Shown piece by piece: positions 36,181 to 45,389 of a stretch of 64,000 nt of DNA (positions are counted from its first letter, which is position 1; each line of letters starts with the position of its first letter). The stretch spans positions 1-64,000 of the forward strand of contig NZ_ONER01000002.1 of assembly GCF_900316895.1 (NCBI RefSeq), read 5' to 3'. The DNA comes from an uncultured Methanobrevibacter sp. GTDB lineage: Archaea; Methanobacteriota; Methanobacteria; Methanobacteriales; Methanobacteriaceae. The notes below the pieces were generated by a model. It was not told the origin of the DNA. It did no database searches and worked only from the letters and a program-made list of their open reading frames with translations. The position numbers and the translations under genes are program-made.

Positions 36181-38328
36181 ATGATTGTTAAGACACTCCA
36201 AAAAGAATTGAATCTGGCCAACTGGCAGGTAAAAAAGGTAATCAAACTGATTGATGACGGAAATACTATACCTTTCATTGCAAGGTACAGGAAAGATGTC
36301 ACCGGTTCTCTCAACGATGAGACATTGAGAAAATTCGATGAAAGGCTAAAATACCTGCGAAACCTGGAAGACAAAAAAGAGAAAGCCATCAAAAGAATTG
36401 AAGAACTTGGAAAACTTGATGATGATTTGAAAAGTCAGATTTTAAGGGCTGAAACTTTAGTGGAACTTGAAGATATCTACAGACCATTCAAAAGCAAAAA
36501 GCAAACAAGGGCTACAAAGGCACGTGAAAAAGGCCTGGAGCCACTGGCAAATATCATCTTAAAACAAAATGTTAAGGAAAGCGTCAAAAATATAGCCAAA
36601 AAGTATGTCACCGATGAGGTGAAAACCCCTGAAGAGGCGATTCAGGGGGCACAGGACATAATAGCTGAAATCATCTCGGACAATTCCACATTCAGAAAGA
36701 AAATCCGTCAAAATACATTCCGCACCGGCCAGATTGAAACCAAGGCTAAGGACAAAGACATCTCAACGGAATACGATATCTACTACAATTATTCGGAAAA
36801 CGTCAAAAAGATACCACCCCACAGGATTCTGGCAATCAACAGGGCTGAAAAGGAAGGTGTTATTAAAGCTAAAATCACCTGCGACAGCGATGAAATCCTA
36901 AAATATCTAAACAGGCATATGCTTAAAAACATCTCTAAGGTACCTGAAAAAGTCAAATACAATAAGTATACGACACCAATCATTAAAGAGGCAGTTAGCG
37001 ACGCTTATAAACGTCTAATTTCACCTGCAATTGAACGGGAAATAAGAAATTCTTTAACCGAAAAGGCCGAAGAGAAGTCAATAGAGGTATTTGCAAAAAA
37101 TCTGAATCAGCTTCTGATGGAAAGTCCGCTTGTCGGCAAGACTATTTTAGGATGGGACCCTGCATTCAGAACCGGCTGTAAGCTTGCCATTATTGATAAA
37201 ACCGGAAAAGTATTGGATACCGCTTTGATTTATCCGACAGCGCCGCAAAATAAGGTTAATGAATCTATCAATACCGTTCGTAAATTGATTAAAAAATATG
37301 ACATTAACGTTATTGCAATCGGCAATGGTACGGCTTCAAGAGAGTCTGAAGAGATTGTATCTCAAATTATCAAAAACACAAATGTAGAATACATCATTGT
37401 CAATGAGGCGGGAGCATCAGTATACTCAGCATCAAAATTGGCTGATGAGGAATTTCCGGAGTTTTCAGAGGGTGAAAGAAGTGCGGTATCAATTGCAAGA
37501 AGGCTGCAGGATCCATTAGCCGAACTTGTTAAAATCGACCCGAAATCCATTGGTGTCGGACAATACCAACATGACATGAATCAAAAGCGATTGAATGAAT
37601 CATTGACCGGCGTTGTTGAAAAAGTGGTTAATGAAGTTGGAGTTGACCTGAATACCGCATCAGTAAGTCTCCTGAATTACGTTTCAGGCATTGGAAATAC
37701 AACAGCTAAAAATATTATCGAATACAGGGAGGAGAACGGAAGTTTTAAAAACAGAAAGGAATTATTGAAAGTTAATAAACTAGGTAAAAAGACATTTGAA
37801 CAATGTGCCGGCTTTATTAAAATTGATAATCCGAATTATCCGCTTGACAATACCACAATTCATCCCGAATCATATGATGCGACCTTAAAATTATTGGATA
37901 ATCTGAATTACTCCGTTAATGATATAGGAACCTCAAAACTCAAATTAGATAACATCAACATTAATGAACTCTCTGAAAGACTGGATATAGGTCAAGAAAC
38001 CCTAAAGGATATCATTAAGGAGCTTAAAAAGCCTGGGCGTGATCCCCGTGAAGACATGCCGAAGCCGATGCTGAGAAAAAACGTGTTATCGATCGATGAC
38101 TTGGAGGAAGGCATGATAATGCAGGGAACAGTCCGAAATATTGTTGATTTCGGTGCATTTGTAGATATTGGAGTTCATCAGGACGGACTGGTTCACATTT
38201 CACAGTTGGTAGCCGATAGGTTTGTCAAGCACCCCTTGGATATTGTGAGTGTAGGGGATATCGTTGACGTTAAAGTCTTGGATGTTGATAACAGAAGAAA
38301 TAGGATTAATCTTTCGATGATACTCTAA
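36181..38328 (+). CDS. tex: Tex-family S1 RNA-binding protein
   Basis: Tex (YhgF) is a nucleic-acid-binding protein linked to transcription and RNA handling. The 715-residue protein shows the N-terminal IPFIARYRKDVTG motif, a YqgF/RuvC-like domain (LGWDPAFRTGCKLAIID, AIGNGTASRESE) and a helix-hairpin-helix (YVSGIGNTTAKNIIEYRE). The C-terminal S1 domain is MQGTVRNIVDFGAFVDIG. Tex is mainly bacterial, so transfer into this archaeal lineage is plausible. The start is at 36181 with AGGT 9 nt upstream. It ends 4 nt into the convergent HTH gene. Confidence 0.94.
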   Translation: MIVKTLQKELNLANWQVKKVIKLIDDGNTIPFIARYRKDVTGSLNDETLRKFDERLKYLRNLEDKKEKAIKRIEELGKLDDDLKSQILRAETLVELEDIYRPFKSKKQTRATKAREKGLEPLANIILKQNVKESVKNIAKKYVTDEVKTPEEAIQGAQDIIAEIISDNSTFRKKIRQNTFRTGQIETKAKDKDISTEYDIYYNYSENVKKIPPHRILAINRAEKEGVIKAKITCDSDEILKYLNRHMLKNISKVPEKVKYNKYTTPIIKEAVSDAYKRLISPAIEREIRNSLTEKAEEKSIEVFAKNLNQLLMESPLVGKTILGWDPAFRTGCKLAIIDKTGKVLDTALIYPTAPQNKVNESINTVRKLIKKYDINVIAIGNGTASRESEEIVSQIIKNTNVEYIIVNEAGASVYSASKLADEEFPEFSEGERSAVSIARRLQDPLAELVKIDPKSIGVGQYQHDMNQKRLNESLTGVVEKVVNEVGVDLNTASVSLLNYVSGIGNTTAKNIIEYREENGSFKNRKELLKVNKLGKKTFEQCAGFIKIDNPNYPLDNTTIHPESYDATLKLLDNLNYSVNDIGTSKLKLDNININELSERLDIGQETLKDIIKELKKPGRDPREDMPKPMLRKNVLSIDDLEEGMIMQGTVRNIVDFGAFVDIGVHQDGLVHISQLVADRFVKHPLDIVSVGDIVDVKVLDVDNRRNRINLSMIL

Positions 38329-38747
38329 ATCTCCAATTTAATTTCATCAAATGTTAAGTAAGGAATTTTGCTATTCTTTGCACCAGCTTCAAATTTAATA
38401 AATCCCTCTTCTTCTAATCTTTTTACTTTAGGCTGTACATTACTTACATCTTTATTAATCTTATTTGCCAAATCACGGATGCTTCTAGGCTTTTCATGTT
38501 TAATGGTATTTAAAATAATCAAATCCAAATCTGATAAGGATAATTTATTTGTTACCAAACTTTCAGTTAATTCTATTTCTTCATCCAAGTTATCCCTATA
38601 ATATCTCCAATTTTCTAAATCAACATACATTTTCATATTGTTTGTTCTTTCAAACAGTTTTTCTAGTTCTGAAATGGAGTTATATGTTTCTTCCATTTCT
38701 CGAATAAATTCATGCCCTGTTTGCTTTTTGACTAAAGTTATAATCAC
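38325..38747 (-). CDS. Winged-HTH regulator, HVO_A0114-like (probable antitoxin/autoregulator)
   Basis: This 140-residue protein has a C-terminal winged helix (LDLIILNTIKHEKPRSIRDLANKINKDVSNVQPKVKRLEEEGFIKF). It ends PYLTFDEIKLEI, resembling the HVO_A0114 family that commonly accompanies DUF6516/TumE genes. The N-terminal 60 residues are helical and charged. It begins at GTG, overlapping the stop of the TumE-like gene by 4 nt (GTGA), so the two are translationally coupled. It probably binds the palindrome at 39053-39071; that is inferred. Confidence 0.75.
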   Translation of the reverse strand: MIITLVKKQTGHEFIREMEETYNSISELEKLFERTNNMKMYVDLENWRYYRDNLDEEIELTESLVTNKLSLSDLDLIILNTIKHEKPRSIRDLANKINKDVSNVQPKVKRLEEEGFIKFEAGAKNSKIPYLTFDEIKLEI

Positions 38748-39019
38748 TTTAACATCTCCATTAACTCCTCAACATCAAAACTATTTGATGCATTTAAGTA
38801 ATCTTTAATTGTTTCTAAAATTTTTTCCATATCCAGTTGACTTATTTCTACTTTATGAACATGTTTTTTAGGGTCAGGATGAATATGAACCCTATCAATA
38901 TGATAATTGTCAATCAGGATGTTATCCGGCATGATAACGATTGACCAGCCATTAGGTGTCTTTGCCGTGTAAATCAATTTGTCACCTATCCTATGTTTAT
39001 TCTGAATTTTTCTTGTCAT
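38744..39019 (-). CDS. TumE/DUF6516-like protein, candidate toxin
   Basis: This 91-residue protein has a short beta-rich core with the His/Asp-rich segment IDNYHIDRVHIHPDPKKHVHKV (residues about 36-57) and a helical C-terminus. Such a histidine cluster is typical of DUF6516/TumE proteins, which are paired with HTH antitoxins. The match is by pattern, not full alignment. The gene is first in a two-gene operon with the HTH protein, with TATA-like sequence and a palindrome upstream. Toxicity is not shown by sequence. Confidence 0.6.
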   Translation of the reverse strand: MTRKIQNKHRIGDKLIYTAKTPNGWSIVIMPDNILIDNYHIDRVHIHPDPKKHVHKVEISQLDMEKILETIKDYLNASNSFDVEELMEMLK

Positions 39020-39052
39020 ATCATATTATATTTTTTATAATATTTATATATT

Positions 39053-39071
39053 TGTTGGTTTTAAACCAACA
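39053..39071. promoter_or_regulatory. 19-bp palindrome upstream of the TumE/HTH pair, candidate operator
   Basis: TGTTGGTTT-T-AAACCAACA is a perfect inverted repeat with 9-bp arms around one base. On the minus strand it is followed by AAATATATAAATATTATAAA, the likely TATA region of the TumE-like gene. This is the usual place for an autoregulatory operator. Confidence 0.5.
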
Positions 39072-39203
39072 CAATTATATATGTATAAGTAATTATTATA
39101 ATACTAAGTAAATTTTATCGGATTATGTAAATTTGCAAAAATCTTAATAGTACTTAGACATAAAATAAATATATTAACATTTATTTTTAGAAGGGATTTT
39201 TAA

Positions 39204-40226
39204 ATGACACCAAAGATAATGATTATTCTTGGAAGTGGATCAGATATTGCCATTGCAAATAAAGCAATGGACATACTGGACAAATTAGAAATACCATACA
39301 GTTTAAAAATAGCATCAGCCCACAGGACACCTAACCTTGTACGTGAAATCGTGACTCAAGGTACTGCTGCTGGAATAGAAGTGTTTATTGGAATTGCCGG
39401 TTTGGCAGCGCACCTGCCTGGTTCAATTGCGGCATATACATACAGACCCGTCATTGGAGTTCCGGTTGATGTAAAAACAGGAGGTATCGATGCTTTACAG
39501 TCAATCATTCAAATGCCTTATCCATCCCCTATAGCTACCGTTGGAATTGACAGGGGAGATAATGCGGCAATACTTGCTGCACAATTCATTGGACTTCATG
39601 ACGATGAGATACATCAAAAGGTCATAAAATTAAGAAAGGATTATGCTCAAAAGGTAATTGACAGCAATGAAAACCTTGTCCAGCCGATTCACAGGCCATT
39701 CATCAGAAATGACTTCATAAAAGTCAAAGACATTGAAATAAATAAAGTTCAAGCGGATGAAGAGAATGGAGGATGCAAAAACAAGGATGCTGAAGTGGCG
39801 ATTATTGTTGGAAGACAAGCAGATGTGTTAACAGCAAAAAAAATAACCAAACTTCTTGACAGACTTAAAATTACATATGACATGAAAGTCGTCTGTCCAA
39901 TCAGATCAAACAAAAAATTCATCGATTATGTCAAGTCCATGAAAAACGCCAAAATTTTCATTGGAGTCAGCTCCAACTCATCACAGGTTACAGGAGGACT
40001 TGTCGGCCTTACAGCAAGACCTGTAATCGGAGTTCCATGTACCAATGAAAACGGCGATGACTACATGCTTACAACTGTCAGCATGCCACCGGGAGTTCCC
40101 GTTGCAACTGTCGGAATAAACAACGGAAAGAATGCCGCAGTATTGGCAGGTGAAATATTTTCAATCAGAAATCCGGAAATGGTGGACATTCTTGAGAAAT
40201 TAAAGGATAAAAAAATAAGCTTATAG
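39204..40226 (+). CDS. purE: N5-carboxyaminoimidazole ribonucleotide mutase, tandem-domain PurE
   Basis: PurE acts in purine synthesis, forming CAIR. The 340-residue protein is two PurE folds in a row. The first (residues 1-150) has [12 protein letters not shown], the catalytic SAHRTP and GLAAHLPG. The second (about 190-335) keeps the fold ([47 protein letters not shown]) but reads CPIRSN where SAHRTP is expected. The catalytic His is lost there. Tandem PurE is known in Methanobacteriales. It is followed after 7 nt by the UbiD-family gene. Confidence 0.94.
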   Translation: MTPKIMIILGSGSDIAIANKAMDILDKLEIPYSLKIASAHRTPNLVREIVTQGTAAGIEVFIGIAGLAAHLPGSIAAYTYRPVIGVPVDVKTGGIDALQSIIQMPYPSPIATVGIDRGDNAAILAAQFIGLHDDEIHQKVIKLRKDYAQKVIDSNENLVQPIHRPFIRNDFIKVKDIEINKVQADEENGGCKNKDAEVAIIVGRQADVLTAKKITKLLDRLKITYDMKVVCPIRSNKKFIDYVKSMKNAKIFIGVSSNSSQVTGGLVGLTARPVIGVPCTNENGDDYMLTTVSMPPGVPVATVGINNGKNAAVLAGEIFSIRNPEMVDILEKLKDKKISL

Positions 40227-40233
40227 TGATAAC

Positions 40234-41490
40234 ATGAACCTTAAAGACGAAAACATTATAGAAATTGCAGATGAGCTTTCAACTGAATATGAAATCTCAA
40301 AAGTATTAAGAGAATATCCTAAGGACACCGTTATTGTTAAAAACGTGAAAGGATATGACATGCCAGTTGTAACCGGAATCTGCAATACCCGTGACAAGAT
40401 TGCTAAATCAATCAACTGTGAAGTGTCAGAGATTACCGAAAAAATCATTGACGCAATGGAAAACCCACTTGAAGTTACCAAATTCACTGATTTTTCAGAT
40501 TATGATAATCTAGATATTGATTTAGGAAAAATTCCTATTTTAACACATTATAAAAGAGATGGTGGAGCATACATTACCGCCGGTGTCGTGTTTGCACGTG
40601 ACCCTAAAACAGGCATCCAGAACGCTTCAATCCACAGGATGATGGTGCTTGACGATAAAAGACTGGTCATCAGAATTGTGCCTAGAAACCTTTATACCTA
40701 CTTCCAGAATGCACAGGCAGCTGGTGAAGACTTGGATATTGCAATAGCTATCGGAATGGACCCTGCAATATTGCTTGCAAGTACCACTTCAATACCTATC
40801 GACTACAACGAGATGGAAGTGGCCAATGCATTTAAAAATGGAGAACTCGAATTGATAAAATGCGGCGATTTAGAAGTTCCACAGGCTGACATCATACTTG
40901 AAGGTAAGATTTCAGTGACTGAAACCGTTGCTGAAGGCCCATTCGTTGATTTGACTGACACTTACGACATCATCCGTGACCAACCAATCATTAACTTGGA
41001 AAAAATGCACATCAAAAAGGACAATCCTTGCTATCATGCAATCGTTCCTGCAGGATTTGAACACAAGTTGCTGCAAGGTCTCCCACAGGAGCCAAGGATT
41101 TACAAGGCAGTTAAAAATGCTGTTCCTACAGTTGAAAATGTCGTTCTGACTGAAGGAGGCTGCTGCTGGCTTCATGCAGTTGTATCAATCAACAAACAGA
41201 CTGAAGGTGACGGTAAGAACGCAATCATGGCAGCATTGTCTGCACACCCTTCACTAAAACACTGTGTTGCTGTGGATACCGATGTCAACATTTTCGATGC
41301 GGAAGATGTTGAATATGCAATAGCTACACGTGTAAAAGGTGACCGTGACATCATGATTGTTCCAAATGTCCGTGGATCATCATTAGACCCTGTGGCTGAA
41401 AGTGACGGTACAACCACTAAAATCGGAGTTGACGCAACAAAGTCACTTAAAACATTAGAAAAATTCGAAAGAGTTAGTTTTGGAGAATGA
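40234..41490 (+). CDS. UbiD-family decarboxylase (prenylated-FMN dependent)
   Basis: This 418-residue UbiD-fold protein has the prFMN-binding [29 protein letters not shown] and an E-rich segment [14 protein letters not shown]. The catalytic-region [10 protein letters not shown] and [13 protein letters not shown] are also present. In archaea, UbiD homologues include anhydromevalonate-phosphate decarboxylase of the modified mevalonate pathway for membrane lipids, a likely role here, though not proven by sequence alone. It sits 7 nt behind purE and has a hairpin terminator. Confidence 0.9.
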   Translation: MNLKDENIIEIADELSTEYEISKVLREYPKDTVIVKNVKGYDMPVVTGICNTRDKIAKSINCEVSEITEKIIDAMENPLEVTKFTDFSDYDNLDIDLGKIPILTHYKRDGGAYITAGVVFARDPKTGIQNASIHRMMVLDDKRLVIRIVPRNLYTYFQNAQAAGEDLDIAIAIGMDPAILLASTTSIPIDYNEMEVANAFKNGELELIKCGDLEVPQADIILEGKISVTETVAEGPFVDLTDTYDIIRDQPIINLEKMHIKKDNPCYHAIVPAGFEHKLLQGLPQEPRIYKAVKNAVPTVENVVLTEGGCCWLHAVVSINKQTEGDGKNAIMAALSAHPSLKHCVAVDTDVNIFDAEDVEYAIATRVKGDRDIMIVPNVRGSSLDPVAESDGTTTKIGVDATKSLKTLEKFERVSFGE

Positions 41491-41512
41491 AACTAACTTT
41501 TAATTTACTTTT
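41473..41512 (+). terminator. Hairpin terminator overlapping the UbiD-family stop codon
   Basis: GTTAGTTT (41473-41480) and AAACTAAC (41490-41497) form an 8-bp stem with a 9-nt loop. T-rich TTTTAATTTACTTTTTTT follows. The TGA stop is at the loop/right-arm boundary. Confidence 0.6.
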
Positions 41513-41513
41513 T

Positions 41514-42386
41514 TTAAATATTACCCAAATACACATTTTTTATTCCTTTATTTAAAGCTATTTCTTTTGCCTTAAACAGGATTTCGGGCCTTGTCGGTGA
41601 AATGTCATTCATCTTATAGTATGGAAATGCCCTTGAGAAATGAAGCGGAACATTGCAGTCCAATTCATTTACTACAAAATCACATAATTCATTAATTTCT
41701 TCAATTGAATCATTATAATCATTGATAATTAAATTGGTTATTTCCAAGTGCTTACCTTCATCATAAACCCTTTTTATATTGTCCAAGACTACATCCAAAT
41801 CCGCACCACAGACTTTTTTATAGAAATCCCTGGACATTGCCTTAAGGTCTATGTTGAATGCGTCGACAAATGTTAAGATTTCTTCAATTGACTTATCCGA
41901 AAAATAGCCGTTGGTCACATAGATTACCTTCAGGTCTTTTTGCCTTGCAAGTAAAGAGGTTTTCATGGAGAATGGCAAGTGTATCGTAGGTTCATTATAG
42001 GTCCAAGCAATTGACTTGCAATTGTATCTAAGTGCATTTTCCACAATCGCTTCTGGTGTTATTTTAACACCCATTGAATTTTTGTCATATTCATGTGATA
42101 TCATATAGTTCTGACAATGCAGACATGTCATGTTACACCCAAAACCCCCGATTGAGTATGTAAAAGTGCCGGGTAAAAAATGATTCAAAGGCTTTTTTTC
42201 AACCGGATCAGGACTAAGTGATGAAACTACACCATATGACTCATCAAACAATTCCCCATTGATGTTTTTATGCTGTCTACAGACTCCAACATTTCCATCA
42301 GCAATCTTACAGTAGTTGGCGCAAATCTCACATCTGATTTTCCGTGTTTTGGAACTCTTTTTGTATAAATCACTACTCACTAACAT
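41514..42386 (-). CDS. Radical SAM protein, AmmeMemoRadiSam system (AmrS-like)
   Basis: This 290-residue radical SAM enzyme has the canonical CNMTCLHC cluster motif after a Cys-rich N-terminus (CEICANYCKIADGNVGVC) and the family phrase DPVEKKPLNHFLPG. SIAWTYNEPTIHLPF is also typical. The AmrS group occurs with Memo and AMMECR1 proteins; its substrate is unknown to me. The ATG at 42386 overlaps the end of thiL by 14 nt. Frames starting further upstream read into thiL and lack support. Confidence 0.87.
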   Translation of the reverse strand: MLVSSDLYKKSSKTRKIRCEICANYCKIADGNVGVCRQHKNINGELFDESYGVVSSLSPDPVEKKPLNHFLPGTFTYSIGGFGCNMTCLHCQNYMISHEYDKNSMGVKITPEAIVENALRYNCKSIAWTYNEPTIHLPFSMKTSLLARQKDLKVIYVTNGYFSDKSIEEILTFVDAFNIDLKAMSRDFYKKVCGADLDVVLDNIKRVYDEGKHLEITNLIINDYNDSIEEINELCDFVVNELDCNVPLHFSRAFPYYKMNDISPTRPEILFKAKEIALNKGIKNVYLGNI

Positions 42387-43296
42387 AATGCTCATAGCCT
42401 TTGTTTTTAATTCTTTCAACATAGCCGTTTTCCAGGGTAAGTTCAACAACATCCGAATCGTTAACCTCACCGATTACAATGCAGTCAATCGGCAACTTTT
42501 CAAGATTTTCCTCAGAAATTGTGAATAAAAGCTCAAAGTCCTCGCCGACATGCAATATCAAATCCAGATAATCAAGGTTTAATTCATTGGCCAGCTGTTT
42601 ATATTCATTGGAAGCATTCAACATCTCTTCATGAATCATGAAGCCGAAACCATCCCTTTTAATCTCATATAACTCACTTGCAAGCCCGTCTGTAATGTCA
42701 GTGGCTGAAGTTGCATAATCCTTCAGGATTACACCCTCCTTAATCCTTGCTTTGGGTTTTAATGCATGCTTTACATATACATTATCCAAGGTTTCCAGCT
42801 CAAAGCCCAATGCTGCAAGTCCAATGTCGCCTGTAACGGCAATCAAATCACCCTTTTGATAAGTGTCTTTCATCAATGGCTTATCTGTCAGACCCAATGC
42901 AGTGCCGGTGATTATTATTTCTGATGCCTCATTGGTGTCCCCGCCAATCAGTGGAATTGAATAATAGTCACAGGCCTTCAGAACACCGTCAATGATTTCC
43001 TTAAAGGAATCCAATTTCAAATCCTTTGGAAGAGCGATTGCAAGCAGAAATCCCAATGGCTCTGCTCCCATTGCCGCAAGGTCGCTTACGTTGACTGTGA
43101 CTGCCTTAAATCCCATGTCAAAATATGTCATGTTTTTCGGAAAGTGCCTTGACTGAATCAGCATGTCACATGTTGAAATAAGATTTGTATTGTCAAAATT
43201 TGTTATTGCTGTATCATCCGGCGTGATATCCTTGGAATTGGATATGATATATCTGACCAATTCCTTTTCGCCGATATCTGAGACTTTCAAGGTCAT
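42373..43296 (-). CDS. thiL: Thiamine-monophosphate kinase
   Basis: ThiL phosphorylates thiamine monophosphate to the active diphosphate. The 307-residue protein has the PurM/ThiL fold: DDTAI metal site near residue 27, TCDMLIQSRHF, the FKAVTVNVSDLAAMGAEPLGF motif, LIGGDTNEA and the ATSATDITDGL Mg/ATP motif. It ends in GEDFELLFTI. The start at 43296 is the only Met that keeps the N-terminal GEKELVRYI. AmrS-like overlaps its 3' end, suggesting cotranscription. Confidence 0.95.
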   Translation of the reverse strand: MTLKVSDIGEKELVRYIISNSKDITPDDTAITNFDNTNLISTCDMLIQSRHFPKNMTYFDMGFKAVTVNVSDLAAMGAEPLGFLLAIALPKDLKLDSFKEIIDGVLKACDYYSIPLIGGDTNEASEIIITGTALGLTDKPLMKDTYQKGDLIAVTGDIGLAALGFELETLDNVYVKHALKPKARIKEGVILKDYATSATDITDGLASELYEIKRDGFGFMIHEEMLNASNEYKQLANELNLDYLDLILHVGEDFELLFTISEENLEKLPIDCIVIGEVNDSDVVELTLENGYVERIKNKGYEHYVSE

Positions 43297-43358
43297 GAAT
43301 ATTAGTATAAACTTTAAAATAAATAAGTTTTTAGAAAAAAAGTAAAAATATTTCAGAA

Positions 43359-43844
43359 CTATAAGTGTTCTGAAACTCTGTCCTTGATGATTTCATACAT
43401 TCTTCTGTCGATTCCTAAAGGATCGGTCAGAACGATTTCACCATCGAATTCGACCGGCTCGTCATCGTGGTCATGATGGTGGTGATGATGTCCGTGATGG
43501 TGGTCATCGTGATCATCGTGGTCATGATGGTGGTGATGATGTCCGTGGTCGTCACCTTCATAATCGCTCTCAATTCCTAACAATCCCGGAATGTCCCTTT
43601 TTGTGTGAAGACCGTGTGCTACAAAGACCGGCACTACAATGATTTTTTCCAAATCATTCTCTTCGGTCAATTTTTTGATTGTTTCCGGAATTCCAGGTTT
43701 TCTGATTTCCATGAAACCGTATTCAACCGGTATGTCCGGAAATTCCTCAGCATACATTTCCTTATAAGCTTTAATTACCTCTTCACCATCGTCCAATCTG
43801 GAACCGTGAGATAATAATAATATTCCTGTTTTCTTATCTGACAT
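43359..43844 (-). CDS. cbiX: CbiX/CfbA-type chelatase, single domain with His-rich loop
   Basis: Single-domain CbiX-S proteins insert Co2+ into sirohydrochlorin; in methanogens the homologue CfbA also inserts Ni2+ for coenzyme F430. This 161-residue protein has LLLSHGSRL (His13), EYGFMEIRKPGIPE and the metal-site VFVAHGLHTKRDIPGLLG. A strongly histidine-rich Asp/His loop (about residues 95-128) could hold metal ions. The loop DNA contains an in-frame 51-nt duplication. The start is at 43844; the longer frame includes the Shine-Dalgarno region. Confidence 0.88.
   Translation of the reverse strand: MSDKKTGILLLSHGSRLDDGEEVIKAYKEMYAEEFPDIPVEYGFMEIRKPGIPETIKKLTEENDLEKIIVVPVFVAHGLHTKRDIPGLLGIESDYEGDDHGHHHHHHDHDDHDDHHHGHHHHHHDHDDEPVEFDGEIVLTDPLGIDRRMYEIIKDRVSEHL
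43462..43547 (-). repeat. Direct repeat coding for the His-rich loop of CbiX
   Basis: An identical 35-nt block occurs at 43462-43496 and 43513-43547, offset by 51 nt (17 codons). It is made of CAT/CAC and GAT/GAC codons on the minus strand. The repeat is in frame, so copy-number change would alter loop length without a frameshift. Confidence 0.85.
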
Positions 43845-43931
43845 AAATATCAACCATAATTAAATTTTAAGTTAAATTCTGTTAAGTTATCTTGATTAAA
43901 AAATTTTTCAAAAAAATATATGGAAAAATAA

Positions 43932-44846
43932 CTATTTTCCCTCAATCATTTTAGCTAAAATATCTATTAAGATGTCATCAGCCTTGATAGGCTCCGGATA
44001 TAAGATTTCACCATCGAACTCGACAGGGGTCAAGTCATGCACATGGTCGTGGTCCCCATGGCCATGGGAATGGCCGTGTGAATGCCCATGTTCGTGGTCA
44101 TCCAAAAATCCTAGGATATGTGGAATGTCATGGGTTGTGTGCATTCCAGGAGCAATGAATACCGGTACGACAACCAGTCTTTCCAAACCGTTTTCATCAA
44201 CAAGTTTGTTGATTGATTCAGGTATGCTTGGACCGCATAATTCCATGAATCCGAAACTTGACGGCAATTCGCAGGTCTTTTCAAACTTATTGTATAATGC
44301 AGTTGCAAATTCCTTGTTGTAGTTTAGTCTGGAACCGTGGGTTACAAGCAGTATTCCGGTTTTTGCACTGTCATCCAATTCGGATTCAGCCAATGCTTCT
44401 TCAACTCTTTTATCGATGATATCCAATAGCTCATCTCTTGGTCCTATTGAACTTAAAAGTTCAATTTCACCATCAAAATCGACATCAGGAGCTATTGACA
44501 AGTAATGTTCTGGCGGATAGTTGCCGTCAGGACATCTTGGATCCTCTTCAAGTGGTTCCAAACCCAATAATTGTGGAATATCGATGTTGGTGTGAATTCC
44601 TGGAGCTAAAAATACAGGAAGAGCAATGATTTTATCCATATCATCCACTTCTTCTTTTAGAATATCTACAGCACCTGCAATTGTAGGTTCTGAGACTTTC
44701 ATGTATCCTATTTCAGCCACAAGACCTGTTTTTTTGATAAATTTTTCTTTGATTTCTGTAAATACCTCTTCAGCGTAAGGCAAAGTACTGCCGTGACTTA
44801 CGAGAATTACACCGGTATTATTTGATAACTTTGAATTTGTATCCAT
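43932..44846 (-). CDS. CbiX-type chelatase, fused two-domain form with His-rich loop
   Basis: This 304-residue protein holds two CbiX domains. The first has VILVSHGST and VFLAPGIHTNIDIPQLLG. The second has LLVTHGSRL and VFIAPGMHTTHDIPHILG, followed by a His/Gly-rich loop (about residues 250-272). Both halves keep the His residues of the metal site. Two-domain CbiX-L forms are known in cobalamin synthesis, so this may be the cobalt enzyme, with the single-domain neighbour closer to CfbA. That division is a guess. Its start overlaps the DUF35 gene by 29 nt. Confidence 0.88.
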   Translation of the reverse strand: MDTNSKLSNNTGVILVSHGSTLPYAEEVFTEIKEKFIKKTGLVAEIGYMKVSEPTIAGAVDILKEEVDDMDKIIALPVFLAPGIHTNIDIPQLLGLEPLEEDPRCPDGNYPPEHYLSIAPDVDFDGEIELLSSIGPRDELLDIIDKRVEEALAESELDDSAKTGILLVTHGSRLNYNKEFATALYNKFEKTCELPSSFGFMELCGPSIPESINKLVDENGLERLVVVPVFIAPGMHTTHDIPHILGFLDDHEHGHSHGHSHGHGDHDHVHDLTPVEFDGEILYPEPIKADDILIDILAKMIEGK

Positions 44847-45216
44847 ATGAGATTACTCCGTCTTCTCCATCCTCTCTAACTCTTCTAAATACCATTTCAA
44901 CATCATCGCCGATTTCAAGTGAATCAACATCACAGTCGACGAGTTGGGTGGTTAATTTTGCACCTTCTTCAAGTTCAATGACCGCAACAGCATATGGAGC
45001 TGATTTTTTGAAGTCATCAGGTGCTGATCTAATTACTGAATAAGTATATATTTTTCCTTTTCCAGAAAATTGGAAAGGTTCAAGGTCTCCTTTTCTCCTA
45101 CAGTTAGGACAAACTACACGAGATGGGAAGAATACTTCACCACAGGTGTTACATTTGGAGCCTATAAGATTATATCTTTGTTGTATATGACGCCATGTTC
45201 TTACAGTATCAGACAT
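44818..45216 (-). CDS. DUF35 Zn-ribbon/OB-fold protein (acyl-CoA associated)
   Basis: This 132-residue protein has a rubredoxin-like zinc ribbon (CNTCGEVFFPSRVVCPNC, near residues 21-38) and a C-terminal OB fold (GKGKIYTYSVIRSAPDDFKKSAPYAVAVIELEEGAKL). In archaea the DUF35 protein bridges thiolase and HMG-CoA synthase in mevalonate synthesis, and is usually encoded beside them; here no such genes are near. The ATG at 45216 has a perfect AGGAGG. It probably shares a transcript with the two CbiX-type genes downstream. Confidence 0.88.
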   Translation of the reverse strand: MSDTVRTWRHIQQRYNLIGSKCNTCGEVFFPSRVVCPNCRRKGDLEPFQFSGKGKIYTYSVIRSAPDDFKKSAPYAVAVIELEEGAKLTTQLVDCDVDSLEIGDDVEMVFRRVREDGEDGVISYGYKFKVIK

Positions 45217-45389
45217 GTGAATCCTCCTAATAATTTTCAATATGTATAGTTTATCTTAAATAATATAAATAGGTATTTTTTTTATTACTATTTTTGACAT
45301 TTTCACAAAATCGTATTAACATTAATATGCAAAATCATAGGGTCGCACTTCAACAATTAATTTATAAATTTCAAGCCAAATCCTTAAAA

